Below, piece after piece: positions 32,914 through 43,680 of a stretch of DNA of 64,000 bases. The position numbers and the translations under genes were made by a program. This stretch comes from Arenibacter palladensis (GTDB taxonomy: Bacteria; Bacteroidota; Bacteroidia; Flavobacteriales; Flavobacteriaceae). The first letter of the stretch is position 1. Every line of letters begins with the position of its first letter. The stretch covers positions 124,001 to 188,000 of the forward strand of contig NZ_FQUX01000008.1 in NCBI RefSeq assembly GCF_900129275.1, read 5' to 3'. The notes beneath the pieces were generated by a model, which was not told where the DNA came from, did no database searches, and saw only the letters and a program-made list of their open reading frames with translations.

Positions 32914-35481
32914 CTATTCCCAAGAAACTACGAGCTGACCAGTGATGTTTTTTACCAAGTAATAGGTGCCCATGGAATCTTGCATTTTTTCAAATTCGAT
33001 ACTTCCTTCACGCCATGGATACCTAGCGTTGTTATAGAAATGAATTTCTTCCGTTTCTAATCCTGTAGGCGGATATACCCTAATCGTAGCATTTTCCAAG
33101 CCAGTGACCATTAATCTTCTTTTAATCCCCAATTCCTCAGTTGTTTCCTCGGAACAACTAAGCGTCCCTTCAGACTGGTCTACAAATATGCGGCACTCCC
33201 TATGCCAAGACGGCGGAAATGAATAAGTTGAATGACCTTTGTCCAATTTTGTATCATAACCAAGCATTAAAGGTGCCCCTTGTTGAAAACGAAATTTCTG
33301 TACGACCGTTGTATTTGGATTATAGCCCGAAAAGAAAAATCCATTATCACTACGTACGATGGTCATTTTCGGATCCTTAGTCTGTGGATCGCTTTTTTGT
33401 ATTTTATAAGAAACTCCAAATTCAGTTAAAACATCACGGAGCATCTTGGGACCAATAAAATATTCCTGAGGATTATCAGGAGTTAAAAGGCGCCCCCCCG
33501 TATAATTAGAGGAATTGGTGCCGCGCACATAAGCAAGTTTTCCTCCCACCCAATCAGGGTGGTTTCTGGTCCACATGACCTCCCTAATCTCGTTACCCTG
33601 ATGGTATTTGGCAAGAATTTTGGTAGAAGTGTCGGATTTATCGGCTACCCTACTTTCAACTCCACCTCCCGAAAAAAGACCGGTATGACGTATTATGTTC
33701 GGATAAGCATTCTCTAAGTTATCCTGGGTGTATTTTCTTTCTATTTTAAACTCCCCTTCTATAGATGTCGTATTTTTTAGATTGACCAATTCCAAAAATT
33801 GTGGGCTTGCCTGCCTGGCCGGGCCATAAAAAACCACTTTCCCCCCATTCCGGATATAGTCTATCCAAAAACTTTCTATTTCGGAACCCGCATCTGGTAC
33901 GATGGAGAATAAAACAGATTCATTGAACAGCGATGGTTTCTTTTTAATAGCTAAAAGAATATTTTTAGTCGATATGACCGTATTTAGTGGGAGTCCACTA
34001 TTTATGGCCTGTCTAATTAACCAATCCCCGTAATACATCTCTGATACGCGATCTTGTTGCTGATTTGCCCAATCATGGTATTCATCAAAAGGATATACCC
34101 AAACCAATGGCCCTGGTTCTGTCGGAGAATCTTGACGCGCTGTAAGAATATGGGGAATAACCTCATTTGGAACTTTGTCAGGCATATCTCCCAGAGAATC
34201 ATCAATGGTCAAAAAATTTAAATGAGTAGGTAACGCTACAACCGCATTTTCATCGATTCTTGAAATAGACATAGGGAGGTATATATCATGTGGTTCCCTG
34301 CCATAACGATCCAACCAAGGACTATTGAGCCACCAAGGATCGTGGGTATAATATCGAAAAAGATACCTGTTATCCGGAATATCCGCAATCCGTGTCATAT
34401 ACCCCATTAATTCCAAACCAAAATCACCATCCAAAGCTGCCCAGGGGGAATTAGGTGGGGGCAACAGGTTAAAGTCCCCATGGTAAATGGAACGTAGATC
34501 CACGCCGTCTTTTGCAAGGTCAATTCCAGTCGCAATATTCGTCCCCCGTGTCTCTATTCTAAAATCAGGGCATTCCTCACGGAACAAGCTCCAGAAATCA
34601 ATGATTTTCTTTTTGGTATCCGATAGCTTATCGGTCTCAAACCCTTTTCCTGTAAAAATAGTCCCCGTAGAACTCCATGGCTCCATGCCGAAGCCAAAAC
34701 CATTGCTCAGCCACAAATAATCAAATCCAAGGTCAATCAAAAAATGTTGGCTCTGTCTACCGAAAAATGAACCAAAAGGCGTGTTATCGGGTATCCCATC
34801 AGGGTAGCCTGCATAAGAAATTGCATCCGCTTTCAACACGGAATAGGAGTTTACAAAGGTCTTTTCTCCCATGGCATTACCTTGCACAATTTCAGGATGC
34901 TTTTCATATTTAAAAGGCGACTTCGCAAATTCTGGCCCCGGGTCAAAAGTAGCTCCTATCCTGATAGGTCTGTGGGTAAGTTCTTTTCCCACTTCTTTTA
35001 AGACCCCAATAATTTCTTTAAGGTCGCCATACATAAAATCTGGTGCGTCCTCACGATATACATAGGCCCTTTCATGTATCGAGAGGTTTTTAGGACCAGA
35101 GCCTACTTCGTGCTTGGTGTTTGGATTTCCAATATATTTTGCCCATTCCAAAGGTTGTTCCATATTCCCTTTATAATCCAATATTTCAGAACCGTCTGCT
35201 GTCCATAACATAATGGATATCGTATCGGAATGTTTTAACAAAGCTGACCATTGGGAATACATGGTATAGGCAACTTCCCGATAATACTTTTTGTTTTTTT
35301 GCTTGAAAGGTTTAAGGGATGCTTCCAAGGTTATATTGTTAAACCGTTCTATTCCTAATTTATCGGGAACACCTTGAAAAACTTCCTTCGTTGCTGTATT
35401 TTCCTGACATCCTCCCAACAAAAGTAGGCTTAACCCAAATCTAATAGAACTCTTGAAATACTTTAAAAACATGTTTTTCAT
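32914..35481 (-). CDS. Lipoprotein of unknown family, paralogue 2 (candidate glycoside hydrolase)
   Basis: 855 residues with a normal lipoprotein signal ending LLLLGGC, lipidated Cys at 25 (ATG at 35481; a second at 35472 is possible). It shares most of its sequence with 30115-32679, including the block from RIETRGTNIATGIDLAKDG to the WWLNSPWLDRYGREPHD region, which is nearly identical. The domain layout is the same: barrel-like to about 470, Rossmann-like to about 600, then beta-rich. Many buried Trp, Asp and Glu residues are conserved between the copies, typical of carbohydrate binding. It lies 19 bp downstream of the esterase gene, so it is in the PUL operon. No family name can be given with honesty. 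Confidence 0.8.
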   Translation of the reverse strand: MKNMFLKYFKSSIRFGLSLLLLGGCQENTATKEVFQGVPDKLGIERFNNITLEASLKPFKQKNKKYYREVAYTMYSQWSALLKHSDTISIMLWTADGSEILDYKGNMEQPLEWAKYIGNPNTKHEVGSGPKNLSIHERAYVYREDAPDFMYGDLKEIIGVLKEVGKELTHRPIRIGATFDPGPEFAKSPFKYEKHPEIVQGNAMGEKTFVNSYSVLKADAISYAGYPDGIPDNTPFGSFFGRQSQHFLIDLGFDYLWLSNGFGFGMEPWSSTGTIFTGKGFETDKLSDTKKKIIDFWSLFREECPDFRIETRGTNIATGIDLAKDGVDLRSIYHGDFNLLPPPNSPWAALDGDFGLELMGYMTRIADIPDNRYLFRYYTHDPWWLNSPWLDRYGREPHDIYLPMSISRIDENAVVALPTHLNFLTIDDSLGDMPDKVPNEVIPHILTARQDSPTEPGPLVWVYPFDEYHDWANQQQDRVSEMYYGDWLIRQAINSGLPLNTVISTKNILLAIKKKPSLFNESVLFSIVPDAGSEIESFWIDYIRNGGKVVFYGPARQASPQFLELVNLKNTTSIEGEFKIERKYTQDNLENAYPNIIRHTGLFSGGGVESRVADKSDTSTKILAKYHQGNEIREVMWTRNHPDWVGGKLAYVRGTNSSNYTGGRLLTPDNPQEYFIGPKMLRDVLTEFGVSYKIQKSDPQTKDPKMTIVRSDNGFFFSGYNPNTTVVQKFRFQQGAPLMLGYDTKLDKGHSTYSFPPSWHRECRIFVDQSEGTLSCSEETTEELGIKRRLMVTGLENATIRVYPPTGLETEEIHFYNNARYPWREGSIEFEKMQDSMGTYYLVKNITGQLVVSWE

Positions 35482-35499
35482 AAAATTAATTTTTATATA

Positions 35500-37431
35500 T
35501 TAATAAACTGTGGAAAATGGGGCCAGAGGGAGTTCTTCCGAATCATAGATAAAGCATTCTGGATTATCACTCCAAGCATATCGTACTTCTATGGGGCTTT
35601 CAATTTTTTTGGAGGCTATATATATTTGGTCACCGTGAATGCGTGCCTGGGCATCATAAAATTCACCTTCCTTTCCGGCCAATTCAAAACCGCAAATTGA
35701 ATCGTTATTTGTGGAAGACAAAAGTCCATTTACCTCTTCCAAATTTACTATTAAAGTATTTCCTTGGATAAAATGGGATTTATATCTTGGCCCATCGGAT
35801 TGGATGTCCTTACCATAAACCTTTGAAAGCGCTTGAATTGCCATACGATATCCAAAATCCTGTTTATTGGCGGGATGAACATCATACTGATCCCCAATAT
35901 CCATAGAAACAACCATCGAAGTGTTTGGAAGCTTCAGTGCTTCGGCCTGAGCAAGCCGCAAACTAGCCCTGGACCACGATTCCTCAGGCTTGCTCCAAGA
36001 AGGCTGATAATTTGTAGATTGCACGAATATAAAAGGAATATCGGCAATGCCCCATCGTTTTCTCCACTCGGTAATTAAAGCTGGGAAAGCTTTTTTATAA
36101 AAATCGGAGCGACCTGCATCCGATTCGCCTTGATTCCATAAAAACCCTCTGATAGCATACGGTATAACGGGAGCCACCATGCCATTAAAAAGATAAGTAG
36201 CAGAACCAATATTTAATTTTCCGTGAGGTTTGGGAGAAACTTCAGGCTTTAAAATCCCCCAATTATCAGCTATATCTATTTTCTTTTCCTCAGTATTGCT
36301 TTTAAGGGCGAATTCATTGCCTTCCACTTTTGCCCCCCCCCATGGTTGGGCAATTCGAATAAGTATTACATTTTTCCCTTTCTTCAATGCATTGGGCGGG
36401 AGTTCAATTTTAGCCTTTTTCGGATATAAAAAATATCCTATTTCCAATCCATTCAAAAAGACGTGCGCCTGTCTGTTCAAATAACCCAACTCCAGACACC
36501 ATTCCATTGAATATGAGGAATCGGATAAATGCAATTCCTTTTTAAGCCATATCCAGTTACTCGAAATATCGTCCAATGCCGTAATTTTATTTATAACTTT
36601 CCATGGAGCTTCACTTTGACTGGAATTTGACAAAGAAGAAACCCGATTCAATCCGGAATTGCTTATTCGTTCTCGGAATGCAACATAACTGGACCAGGAA
36701 GTGTTGGCGTCCTCTACCCATTCATCCATGTTGAAACTTTTTGGAACTTCGGGTATAGTAATATCGTTTTCAAAGGTTTTAAAAGCTTGACTATCCATCC
36801 ATGGAGCTATAGCCGTGCCGCCCCAAGAACTATGAATTATTCCTACAGAAACACCAAGGGCCTTTGTAAGTTCCTTTGCAAAAAACCAAGCAGAGGCCGA
36901 GAAATTTGGCAGCGTATTTAATGCAGGTAGTTCCCAAATGCCTCCTCTTAGATCATCCATTTCTACCGGTGAAGCTAGCTTGGGAACTGTAAACATCCGT
37001 ATTTGAGGATAATCTATATCCTTCAGTTCCTGTTCGTAATTTTTAATTTGCGAATATGGAATCCAAGGCCAACCACCCAATGTGTGTTCCATATTGGATT
37101 GTCCAGAGGCGAACCATACTTCGCCAATCATCACATCATGCAATATAATGGAATCCGATAGAGATTGGATACTCAATTCATACGGACCACCCGCTGGCAT
37201 TGACGGCATTTTACACATCCACCTGCCAATAGAATCGGTCGTGACCGTATTTTTCTTAGAATTAATTTTTACTGAAATAACCTCCCCAGGCCGCGCAAAT
37301 CCCCAAACCGGAATTTCCCTATCCCTTTGCAACACCATGTGATCTGCAAAAATCCTTGCCGGCCGTACCTGTGCGCAAACTTTAGAACCAACCAATGAAA
37401 AGAAACAAAGAATAAAGACGAATGTTTTCAT
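35500..37431 (-). CDS. Sialate O-acetylesterase family (SASA) carbohydrate esterase
   Basis: 643 residues with a signal peptide (MKTFVFILCFFSLVGSKVCA). It is an SGNH-type esterase: the nucleophile Ser112 lies in FASGQSNMEH, the block NQGESDAG follows in the second half, and the late GDQYDVHP segment supplies the Asp/His. A jelly-roll domain (WKVINKITALDD to ENVILIRIAQPW-like strands) is inserted between the first two blocks, as is common in this family. It removes acetyl groups from sugars. Nothing here suggests sialic acid, so the target is more likely an O-acetylated residue of the rhamnose-rich glycan. It lies 19 and 41 bp from its neighbours in the operon. Confidence 0.88.
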   Translation of the reverse strand: MKTFVFILCFFSLVGSKVCAQVRPARIFADHMVLQRDREIPVWGFARPGEVISVKINSKKNTVTTDSIGRWMCKMPSMPAGGPYELSIQSLSDSIILHDVMIGEVWFASGQSNMEHTLGGWPWIPYSQIKNYEQELKDIDYPQIRMFTVPKLASPVEMDDLRGGIWELPALNTLPNFSASAWFFAKELTKALGVSVGIIHSSWGGTAIAPWMDSQAFKTFENDITIPEVPKSFNMDEWVEDANTSWSSYVAFRERISNSGLNRVSSLSNSSQSEAPWKVINKITALDDISSNWIWLKKELHLSDSSYSMEWCLELGYLNRQAHVFLNGLEIGYFLYPKKAKIELPPNALKKGKNVILIRIAQPWGGAKVEGNEFALKSNTEEKKIDIADNWGILKPEVSPKPHGKLNIGSATYLFNGMVAPVIPYAIRGFLWNQGESDAGRSDFYKKAFPALITEWRKRWGIADIPFIFVQSTNYQPSWSKPEESWSRASLRLAQAEALKLPNTSMVVSMDIGDQYDVHPANKQDFGYRMAIQALSKVYGKDIQSDGPRYKSHFIQGNTLIVNLEEVNGLLSSTNNDSICGFELAGKEGEFYDAQARIHGDQIYIASKKIESPIEVRYAWSDNPECFIYDSEELPLAPFSTVY

Positions 37432-37471
37432 AACACTAATGTCATTGTTTAAAGAAATGGATTTAATCGCA

Positions 37472-40400
37472 TTAATGTAAGGTATAACTCTGGATCGTCA
37501 CAGGTCCTAAAAGCCCTGAAACCTTTAAGGGCAAATCCTTCCATGGAACCACATTTTTATTTGCCTTTACAATATTGGTCTGGGTAAATGATTCACCGGT
37601 AATCCCGTCTCCCGTCAATCGGTTGGACCATGTATTGGCTACTTCTACGGTGATCTTGTTTTCGCCTTCCAGAATATGATCGGTAATATCAAACCGATGT
37701 GGTTGTGTCCAGGTTATCCCCAACGATTTTCCATTTAACCATACCTCTCCCACTTCGGCCAATTGACCAAGATCCAAATAAATTTTTTCCTTATTTTCCG
37801 ATTTTTTAAAACGAAACGTTTTGTGATAGGTGGCTGTACCTGAAAAGTACCTAATGCCTTCTTCTTTGGAGTCGGTCCATGAAATCAAATCCGAAAAAAC
37901 GGCCGTATTGGGTGCACCCCAATTTTCAGGAAAAGTTACCTTCCACGATCCCTCCAAAGTGGTAACCTCTGGTTGGTTGATTACCTTTTTCCTATTTTGA
38001 AACGTATCGTCAATTTCAAAGGTTTGTTTATCTAAAAAAACCGCGCCTCCTGCGGTATAGTGAATCCGTGGCAAACGATCCTCCATGACTGGAATTCCTT
38101 TATACATACCCTCGTGGCCTCCTTCTCTAAAAACCACAAAATAAGACCCATAGGGAGGTAAGGAAATGGGCAAGGTGGTTTTGTCTTTTTGCTGGTCAAA
38201 AATAGTTATGGGATCGATGGTGCCTGATACGGGGTCCCAAATTTCGGGTTGTTTGCCCAATTGCCGGAAAGAACAGTTCCGTGTAATCCATTGATCTGTG
38301 GTATTTCGAACAAAGTAAAAATCCACCCCTTGCCCCTGATAGTGGATATAGTCCAATGGAGCTACTCTTTGATCTGTATGATTATCCGAATAGTCAAAAT
38401 CAGGGGGGATACCCAAGGCCGTCAAGGCAGCCAATGGAGTGCTCTTTGAATCTATCTTTCCGCTCCCGGCAGGGCCATTTTCAGCATCCGCCATCCATAT
38501 GGCATCAACTAGCGTATTGAAAGCTTCAATTGTCCTTTCATCCCTTAGTCCGATAACGTTCGATGGCTTATCACCTACTATTACCGCACCTTTTTGCGCC
38601 AATAGTCCTAATTTCTCCATAGTTCGTGGGCTCAGTTCCTCTTCGGCAACATACAGCACACTATAGGTCGCTACCCCGGGAAGCACCAACTTTCCATTCT
38701 CGACAGTAAGGTCGTTAATGAGGACATCGGTATTGATTACCTCATAATCATATCCTTTGCCAATGGCAAACGGAGTGTTTTTGGGCATTACCAAATTGGG
38801 GATTTCTTCCCCATAGTAATAGAGCACATCGGAAACAAATTTGGTGTTCTGCAAAATATAGGATACCCTGGCCAGGTAATCGTTGAATGGCTTTACCTTG
38901 GGCCACCAAACCCTTTTATCATTGTAATGGGTACCGGCAAAATATGCTATTCCGGGATAGGCATATTCCGAGGGATTATGTGTAAACCCATGTATTATAA
39001 GTCTGTTCATTCCCTCTGCAAAAGCCCTGTCCGCAAAAGGTTTCATACTTGCCGGAGATTCTTGCCAATCCTTATAACTTGTAAATGCCTCTTGCTCGAC
39101 CCATCCCTTTTTATAAATATGGGAAGCCGCTGCGATTTCTTTAACCAGCCATACCATATCAATACTATCCTTATTAAAGTAAGGACGTTCGTACCAGAAT
39201 TCACCTCTGGGAATATCCAATGCCCCCAACGCTTTCAAAGTTTCGACCGGGATATGGTGCATATGACCGGGCCCTCCCGACTCAGAACAAAGGCTTATTC
39301 CGTACTGGTTACATATTTCCTTGGCTTTTCCGTAATGATTTTTGATCATTAATTCAGAAAAAGTCTCGGCATAATCATGATTAAACTTTTTCAAAAAAAG
39401 GGAATCAAAAAGTTTAGGTTCAAAAAGACTGGGAAGAAACTTATTCACATCGTAACCATTCACCTGCTTGAATGCTTGAGGAAAAGATGGTGTCCAAGCA
39501 AAATCTTTAGCCTCATAACTCGCCAAGTATAAATATTTTAATGCAGAATTTTTAAGATTATCAACTAAAGGATTTAACCTATCTATAAAGTACTCCACAT
39601 GCATTTGAGTAGCTATGGAATCAAAATGGTCAATTATTGGACCTTTTGCATTCTCACTAGGAACTATCAGCTGTTCCCCTGAATTGGAACATATAAATCG
39701 GTAAATATCCCATTCACCTCCTTTAGGATTCCAATCGAGAACTCCACTTTTTGGGTCGAAGTATTCGGTAACATTTACAATGGCTGTTGTATCCGTTAGA
39801 CTTTGCTTTTCCGCGGGTACCGCTATTACAGAAATCTCCTCATAATATACCGGCTTTCCATTTTTACCATATTCTATAATCCTAGGATTTCCGTTGCGAT
39901 CTGGGGTTATAGCTGGAAAGGGAAGAGACAATTTATTAATTTCTTCACCTTTTCGCTGAATCTTAGAATAATAAATAGTCTTTGCAGCCTGATTTGGTCG
40001 AACCCAACTGCCGCCGGCATTCCAACTACTAGATAAACTTAGACCGACTTCCAGGCCAAGAGCAGCTGCCTCCGTTAAAACAAATTTTATAGCTTTTAAT
40101 GAACCTTCTTGCATAAACCCAGGACCTGGTGGAATCATTCCATTTGGGTTGCCAATTGGTCGGACTCCAATATCGAAAATATCCACACCTGCCAAGCCGG
40201 CATCCTTGATGGCCTTTAACTCCGTGCGCATACGCAGCGTGTCGACGTGTCCATTCAACCACCACCAATATACTTTGGCACGTGCCGAGTCGTTCGGTTG
40301 TTCAAAACCTCTTTTTAGTGAATTATACGAATTGTCAACTATAGGATTTTTGGTTTCTTGGTTACAAGAAAAACTAGCTAAAAGAATTATAACCGCTATG

Positions 40401-40480
40401 AAGTAACCTGTTAATTTTCTCCCGTGAGCGCTACTTGAAAGTGGCCTTTGCAACCATGTTTGATTAAATTTTTGTGCCAT
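37472..40480 (-). CDS. GH106 family alpha-L-rhamnosidase-like lipoprotein
   Basis: 1002 residues. An unusually long N-terminus precedes a lipobox ending LLASFSC with Cys39. The family opening follows (AKVYWWWLNGHVDT, DIGVRPIGNPNG, LSSSWNAGGSWV). Then come CSESGGPGHMHHIPVE and the VEQEAFTSYKDWQESP segment of the catalytic domain, and a C-terminal GH2-like beta-sandwich (GEVWLNGKSLGITWTQPHRFDIT, VANTWSNRLTGD). GH106 enzymes release alpha-L-rhamnose. This copy is the most different of three paralogues in the locus, so the three probably cleave different linkages. It lies 41 bp upstream of the esterase gene. Confidence 0.88.
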   Translation of the reverse strand: MAQKFNQTWLQRPLSSSAHGRKLTGYFIAVIILLASFSCNQETKNPIVDNSYNSLKRGFEQPNDSARAKVYWWWLNGHVDTLRMRTELKAIKDAGLAGVDIFDIGVRPIGNPNGMIPPGPGFMQEGSLKAIKFVLTEAAALGLEVGLSLSSSWNAGGSWVRPNQAAKTIYYSKIQRKGEEINKLSLPFPAITPDRNGNPRIIEYGKNGKPVYYEEISVIAVPAEKQSLTDTTAIVNVTEYFDPKSGVLDWNPKGGEWDIYRFICSNSGEQLIVPSENAKGPIIDHFDSIATQMHVEYFIDRLNPLVDNLKNSALKYLYLASYEAKDFAWTPSFPQAFKQVNGYDVNKFLPSLFEPKLFDSLFLKKFNHDYAETFSELMIKNHYGKAKEICNQYGISLCSESGGPGHMHHIPVETLKALGALDIPRGEFWYERPYFNKDSIDMVWLVKEIAAASHIYKKGWVEQEAFTSYKDWQESPASMKPFADRAFAEGMNRLIIHGFTHNPSEYAYPGIAYFAGTHYNDKRVWWPKVKPFNDYLARVSYILQNTKFVSDVLYYYGEEIPNLVMPKNTPFAIGKGYDYEVINTDVLINDLTVENGKLVLPGVATYSVLYVAEEELSPRTMEKLGLLAQKGAVIVGDKPSNVIGLRDERTIEAFNTLVDAIWMADAENGPAGSGKIDSKSTPLAALTALGIPPDFDYSDNHTDQRVAPLDYIHYQGQGVDFYFVRNTTDQWITRNCSFRQLGKQPEIWDPVSGTIDPITIFDQQKDKTTLPISLPPYGSYFVVFREGGHEGMYKGIPVMEDRLPRIHYTAGGAVFLDKQTFEIDDTFQNRKKVINQPEVTTLEGSWKVTFPENWGAPNTAVFSDLISWTDSKEEGIRYFSGTATYHKTFRFKKSENKEKIYLDLGQLAEVGEVWLNGKSLGITWTQPHRFDITDHILEGENKITVEVANTWSNRLTGDGITGESFTQTNIVKANKNVVPWKDLPLKVSGLLGPVTIQSYTLH

Positions 40481-40565
40481 AATTTTAATAGTGTTACGAA
40501 TTTATTAGTTTAGCTTAATAGAACAATTACTTGATCAAATACAAATTAGCTGATTTCATTTTGTT

Positions 40566-43559
40566 CTATTTAATAGGTGTTAAAACTTTAATTGTTACCG
40601 GACCTAAAATTCCAGAGGGCATCAATGGTACCTCTCTCCAAGGCACCTTTATTTCGTTCAGACCATCAATTAACGTTGCTCCTATATTGGTGTAAGTATA
40701 TTTTTCTCCTTTAATAGCATCACCTTTGAGTCTATTGGACCAAGTATTGGCCACGTCTATTTCAAGGATATTATTCCCAGCTTTGAGATAATCTGTAATT
40801 TCAACACGATAAGGCTTTGTCCAAACAACCCCCATGTCCTTTCCGTTAAGTTTTATACTGGCCATTTTTGATATATCTCCTAAATCCAAGTACAACTTTT
40901 GATTCTTTTTAGTAACTGAATTAATTTCAAACTGGAATGTTTTTACATATTTGGCAATCCCGGAAAAGTATTTTACACTCTCTATATTAGAATCTGTCCA
41001 AGAAACTAAATCAGGAAAAATAACTCTTGCGGGTGTATTTTGACCTTTTGGGAAAAACACTTCCCATGCACCGTTCAAAGGAATTTCTTTTATATAGTTG
41101 GTGACTGCACTTTTTTCCGAACTATTTGTAAGTTCAAACTTCCCATTTTCAGCTAAATACATACCATTGGGCGTAAACTCCAAATTAGGTGACATGAACC
41201 CACCCGAATCTATTTTTGTATAAGCTGGAGAAGAACTTCCTTTAGAAAAAACAATAAAAAAGGCTCCGTACGCTGGTATGGTTAGAGGTATATTTGTACG
41301 TCCATCAACGTAATCATAGATAGTTATTGGACTAATTGTGCCATGGACAGGGTCCCATATTTCAGGAACCTTCCCTGCTTGCCTAAAACTACATAACCTT
41401 GAAACCGATTTATCCGTTGTGTTTCTAATAAAGTAATAATCGGTATTCCCTTTATTGTAATGTATATAATCCAAGGTGTTGAACGATGAATCGGCATAAT
41501 CGATATCTGGATCAACGCCTATTTCTTTAAGAAAATCAACAGGTTTAATGCCAGATACTATCCTATTATTTTTATTGTTGATTCCAGTTTTTGACCACAA
41601 CCGAACAAGATTTTCTTCAGAAGGGGCAGGTTCCAAGATGTTTTTATGATCATTAACTTTTTGCGGTTTTTCCCATATTATTTTAGCTCCATTTGATACC
41701 AAATCTTTCACTTTTGAAAGTACTTCCAAAGAAATTTCATCTTCTTGTTCCATGACCAAAAGCTTAAATCTTCCTCCAGTTGGCAACACTAACTCCCCAT
41801 TATCCACAGTAAGCTGCTTTAAAATTTCGGTGTTAACAACCTCATAATCGTAACCAGGACCCACGCTAAAGCGACCATTTTTATGACCTGCAAAATTAGG
41901 CACGGCATTGCCATAATAATACAGTACATCCGCCACAAAATCGGATTGTTGGAATAAATAGGATATACGGGATAGATACTGGTTAAAAGGCTTTATCATG
42001 GGCCACCATACCCGTTTGTCGTTAAAATGGGTGCCTGCATGGTAGACGATTCCAGGATATCCTATTCCCCGTGGATTGTGGCTGCTACCATGTATTACTA
42101 CTTTGTTCATGCCCTCACAAAATGCTCGATCAGCAAAGGGTTTCATATCAAAAGGGCCTTCCTGCCAATGCTGTTGGGAGGTAAAAGCTTCTTCTTCCAC
42201 TAAAGGCCTTCCATAAATATGGGCTGCAGAGGACACTTCCTTTACGACCCGTTTAATGTCTACCCCTTCCTCGGTAAAAACTTTTCTGTTGATCCAAAAT
42301 TCCCCACGTGGAAGATCCATAACCCCTAAGGACTTCAAAGGTTCTGCGGGAACATTATGTAAAGGAAATCCAGGCCCTCCAGATTCGGAATTGATATGTA
42401 GAGAATTAGCATTGGCAATTTTCTTAGCTGTACGATAAAAATTATCGATCATTAGCTCGGATAGCGTATACTGAAAATCTTTCTTTACATTTTTTGTAAC
42501 CTCATTTGGAAAGATGCCTTCCTGAAACAAACCAGGAAGATACTTGTCAATATTATAACCGTTTAATTCTTTAAACTTTTTGGGCAATGTACTGGTCCAT
42601 GTATGACCAACGGCTTCATAGCTCGCCAAATACAGACTTTTTAGAGGCGAATTTTCTAAATCATTGTCCGTAATGCTCTTTAATTTGTCAATTACATAGT
42701 TGAAATGGGATGCTGTTGCTTCTGCATCAAAATGATCGATTATAGGACCTTCGGAATTTTTACTCGGCCGTTTTAATAGTTCACCAGAATTAGATGTAAT
42801 AAACCTATAAATATCGTAATCACCTGAATGTAACCAGTTTAAGATTTCAGTTTTATGATTGAAAAATTTACTGACGTTAATTACATTTAAAGTGTCAAGT
42901 GTTCCTTTTTGGGTATTTGCAGGTACTGCCAAAACAACGACTTCCTCATAAAATTCTGGTTTACCATTTGCTCTAAAGTAAATTTTGAACCTTCTATCCC
43001 GATCTCCACTTTTGGTTTCTTTGAATTTCTGGCCTTCCGCCTTGATAAATCTCCCTTCACTGTCGATTCTGGGCAATTCTGGAAAAGGCAGCTCTAAATT
43101 ACTTTGGCCAGAAAATTTAGTTTTGGAAAAGTAAAGGGATTTGGCAGAATTCCGAGGGCTTATCCATGATCCACCTGCATTCCAGCTACTGGCCATATTT
43201 AGTCCTACCTGCATACCATGCTTACCGGCCTCATCCAGAGCGACTTTAATCGAGGCCAAAGAAGCTTCACTTAAAAAAGCAGGACCGGCAGCAACCATGG
43301 TATCTACTTTTGGCACCCCGGTTTCAAATATATCAAAACCAGAAAGCCCGGCTGCTTTCATTGCCCTAATTTCTTCCCTGACCCGTACGGTATCAATATT
43401 ACCATTCAACCACCAATAATAGGCTTTAGGCCATGCTTCCATTGGTGGATTGGCAAAATTCAGTTTTAAATCTTTCGACAAGGGCTTCTGACCATATAGG
43501 AGCGATGAACCCACCAATAGTAAAAATGCCATTATATAAACCCCAACAAATCTGTCCAT
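40566..43559 (-). CDS. GH106 family alpha-L-rhamnosidase-like enzyme, second copy
   Basis: 997 residues with a type I signal peptide (MDRFVGVYIMAFLLLVGSSLLYGQ). Same layout as the neighbouring copies: AYYWWLNGNIDTVRV, MASSWNAGGSWI, NSESGGPGFPLHNVP, VEEEAFTSQQHWQEGP, and a C-terminal sandwich with MASIKLNGKDMGVVWTKP. It is much closer to the 44008 copy than to the 37472 copy, pointing to a recent duplication with the mutarotase gene now between them. It is separated by 122 bp from that mutarotase and 86 bp from the next GH106. Confidence 0.88.
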   Translation of the reverse strand: MDRFVGVYIMAFLLLVGSSLLYGQKPLSKDLKLNFANPPMEAWPKAYYWWLNGNIDTVRVREEIRAMKAAGLSGFDIFETGVPKVDTMVAAGPAFLSEASLASIKVALDEAGKHGMQVGLNMASSWNAGGSWISPRNSAKSLYFSKTKFSGQSNLELPFPELPRIDSEGRFIKAEGQKFKETKSGDRDRRFKIYFRANGKPEFYEEVVVLAVPANTQKGTLDTLNVINVSKFFNHKTEILNWLHSGDYDIYRFITSNSGELLKRPSKNSEGPIIDHFDAEATASHFNYVIDKLKSITDNDLENSPLKSLYLASYEAVGHTWTSTLPKKFKELNGYNIDKYLPGLFQEGIFPNEVTKNVKKDFQYTLSELMIDNFYRTAKKIANANSLHINSESGGPGFPLHNVPAEPLKSLGVMDLPRGEFWINRKVFTEEGVDIKRVVKEVSSAAHIYGRPLVEEEAFTSQQHWQEGPFDMKPFADRAFCEGMNKVVIHGSSHNPRGIGYPGIVYHAGTHFNDKRVWWPMIKPFNQYLSRISYLFQQSDFVADVLYYYGNAVPNFAGHKNGRFSVGPGYDYEVVNTEILKQLTVDNGELVLPTGGRFKLLVMEQEDEISLEVLSKVKDLVSNGAKIIWEKPQKVNDHKNILEPAPSEENLVRLWSKTGINNKNNRIVSGIKPVDFLKEIGVDPDIDYADSSFNTLDYIHYNKGNTDYYFIRNTTDKSVSRLCSFRQAGKVPEIWDPVHGTISPITIYDYVDGRTNIPLTIPAYGAFFIVFSKGSSSPAYTKIDSGGFMSPNLEFTPNGMYLAENGKFELTNSSEKSAVTNYIKEIPLNGAWEVFFPKGQNTPARVIFPDLVSWTDSNIESVKYFSGIAKYVKTFQFEINSVTKKNQKLYLDLGDISKMASIKLNGKDMGVVWTKPYRVEITDYLKAGNNILEIDVANTWSNRLKGDAIKGEKYTYTNIGATLIDGLNEIKVPWREVPLMPSGILGPVTIKVLTPIK

Positions 43560-43680
43560 AAACTAAAACTCTTACATCAACTTTAAAAACTGCCCGATAT
43601 ATAATTATTGCACAATAAAATTGTATGCTTAACACAATAAAATAACTCAGGATCTAAGGAATTTTAAATCTCTGCACAAA

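Noticed and set aside
35500-37431. Evidence for sialic acid use
   Set aside because: The SASA name is historical; no sialidase, sialic acid aldolase or transporter is present.
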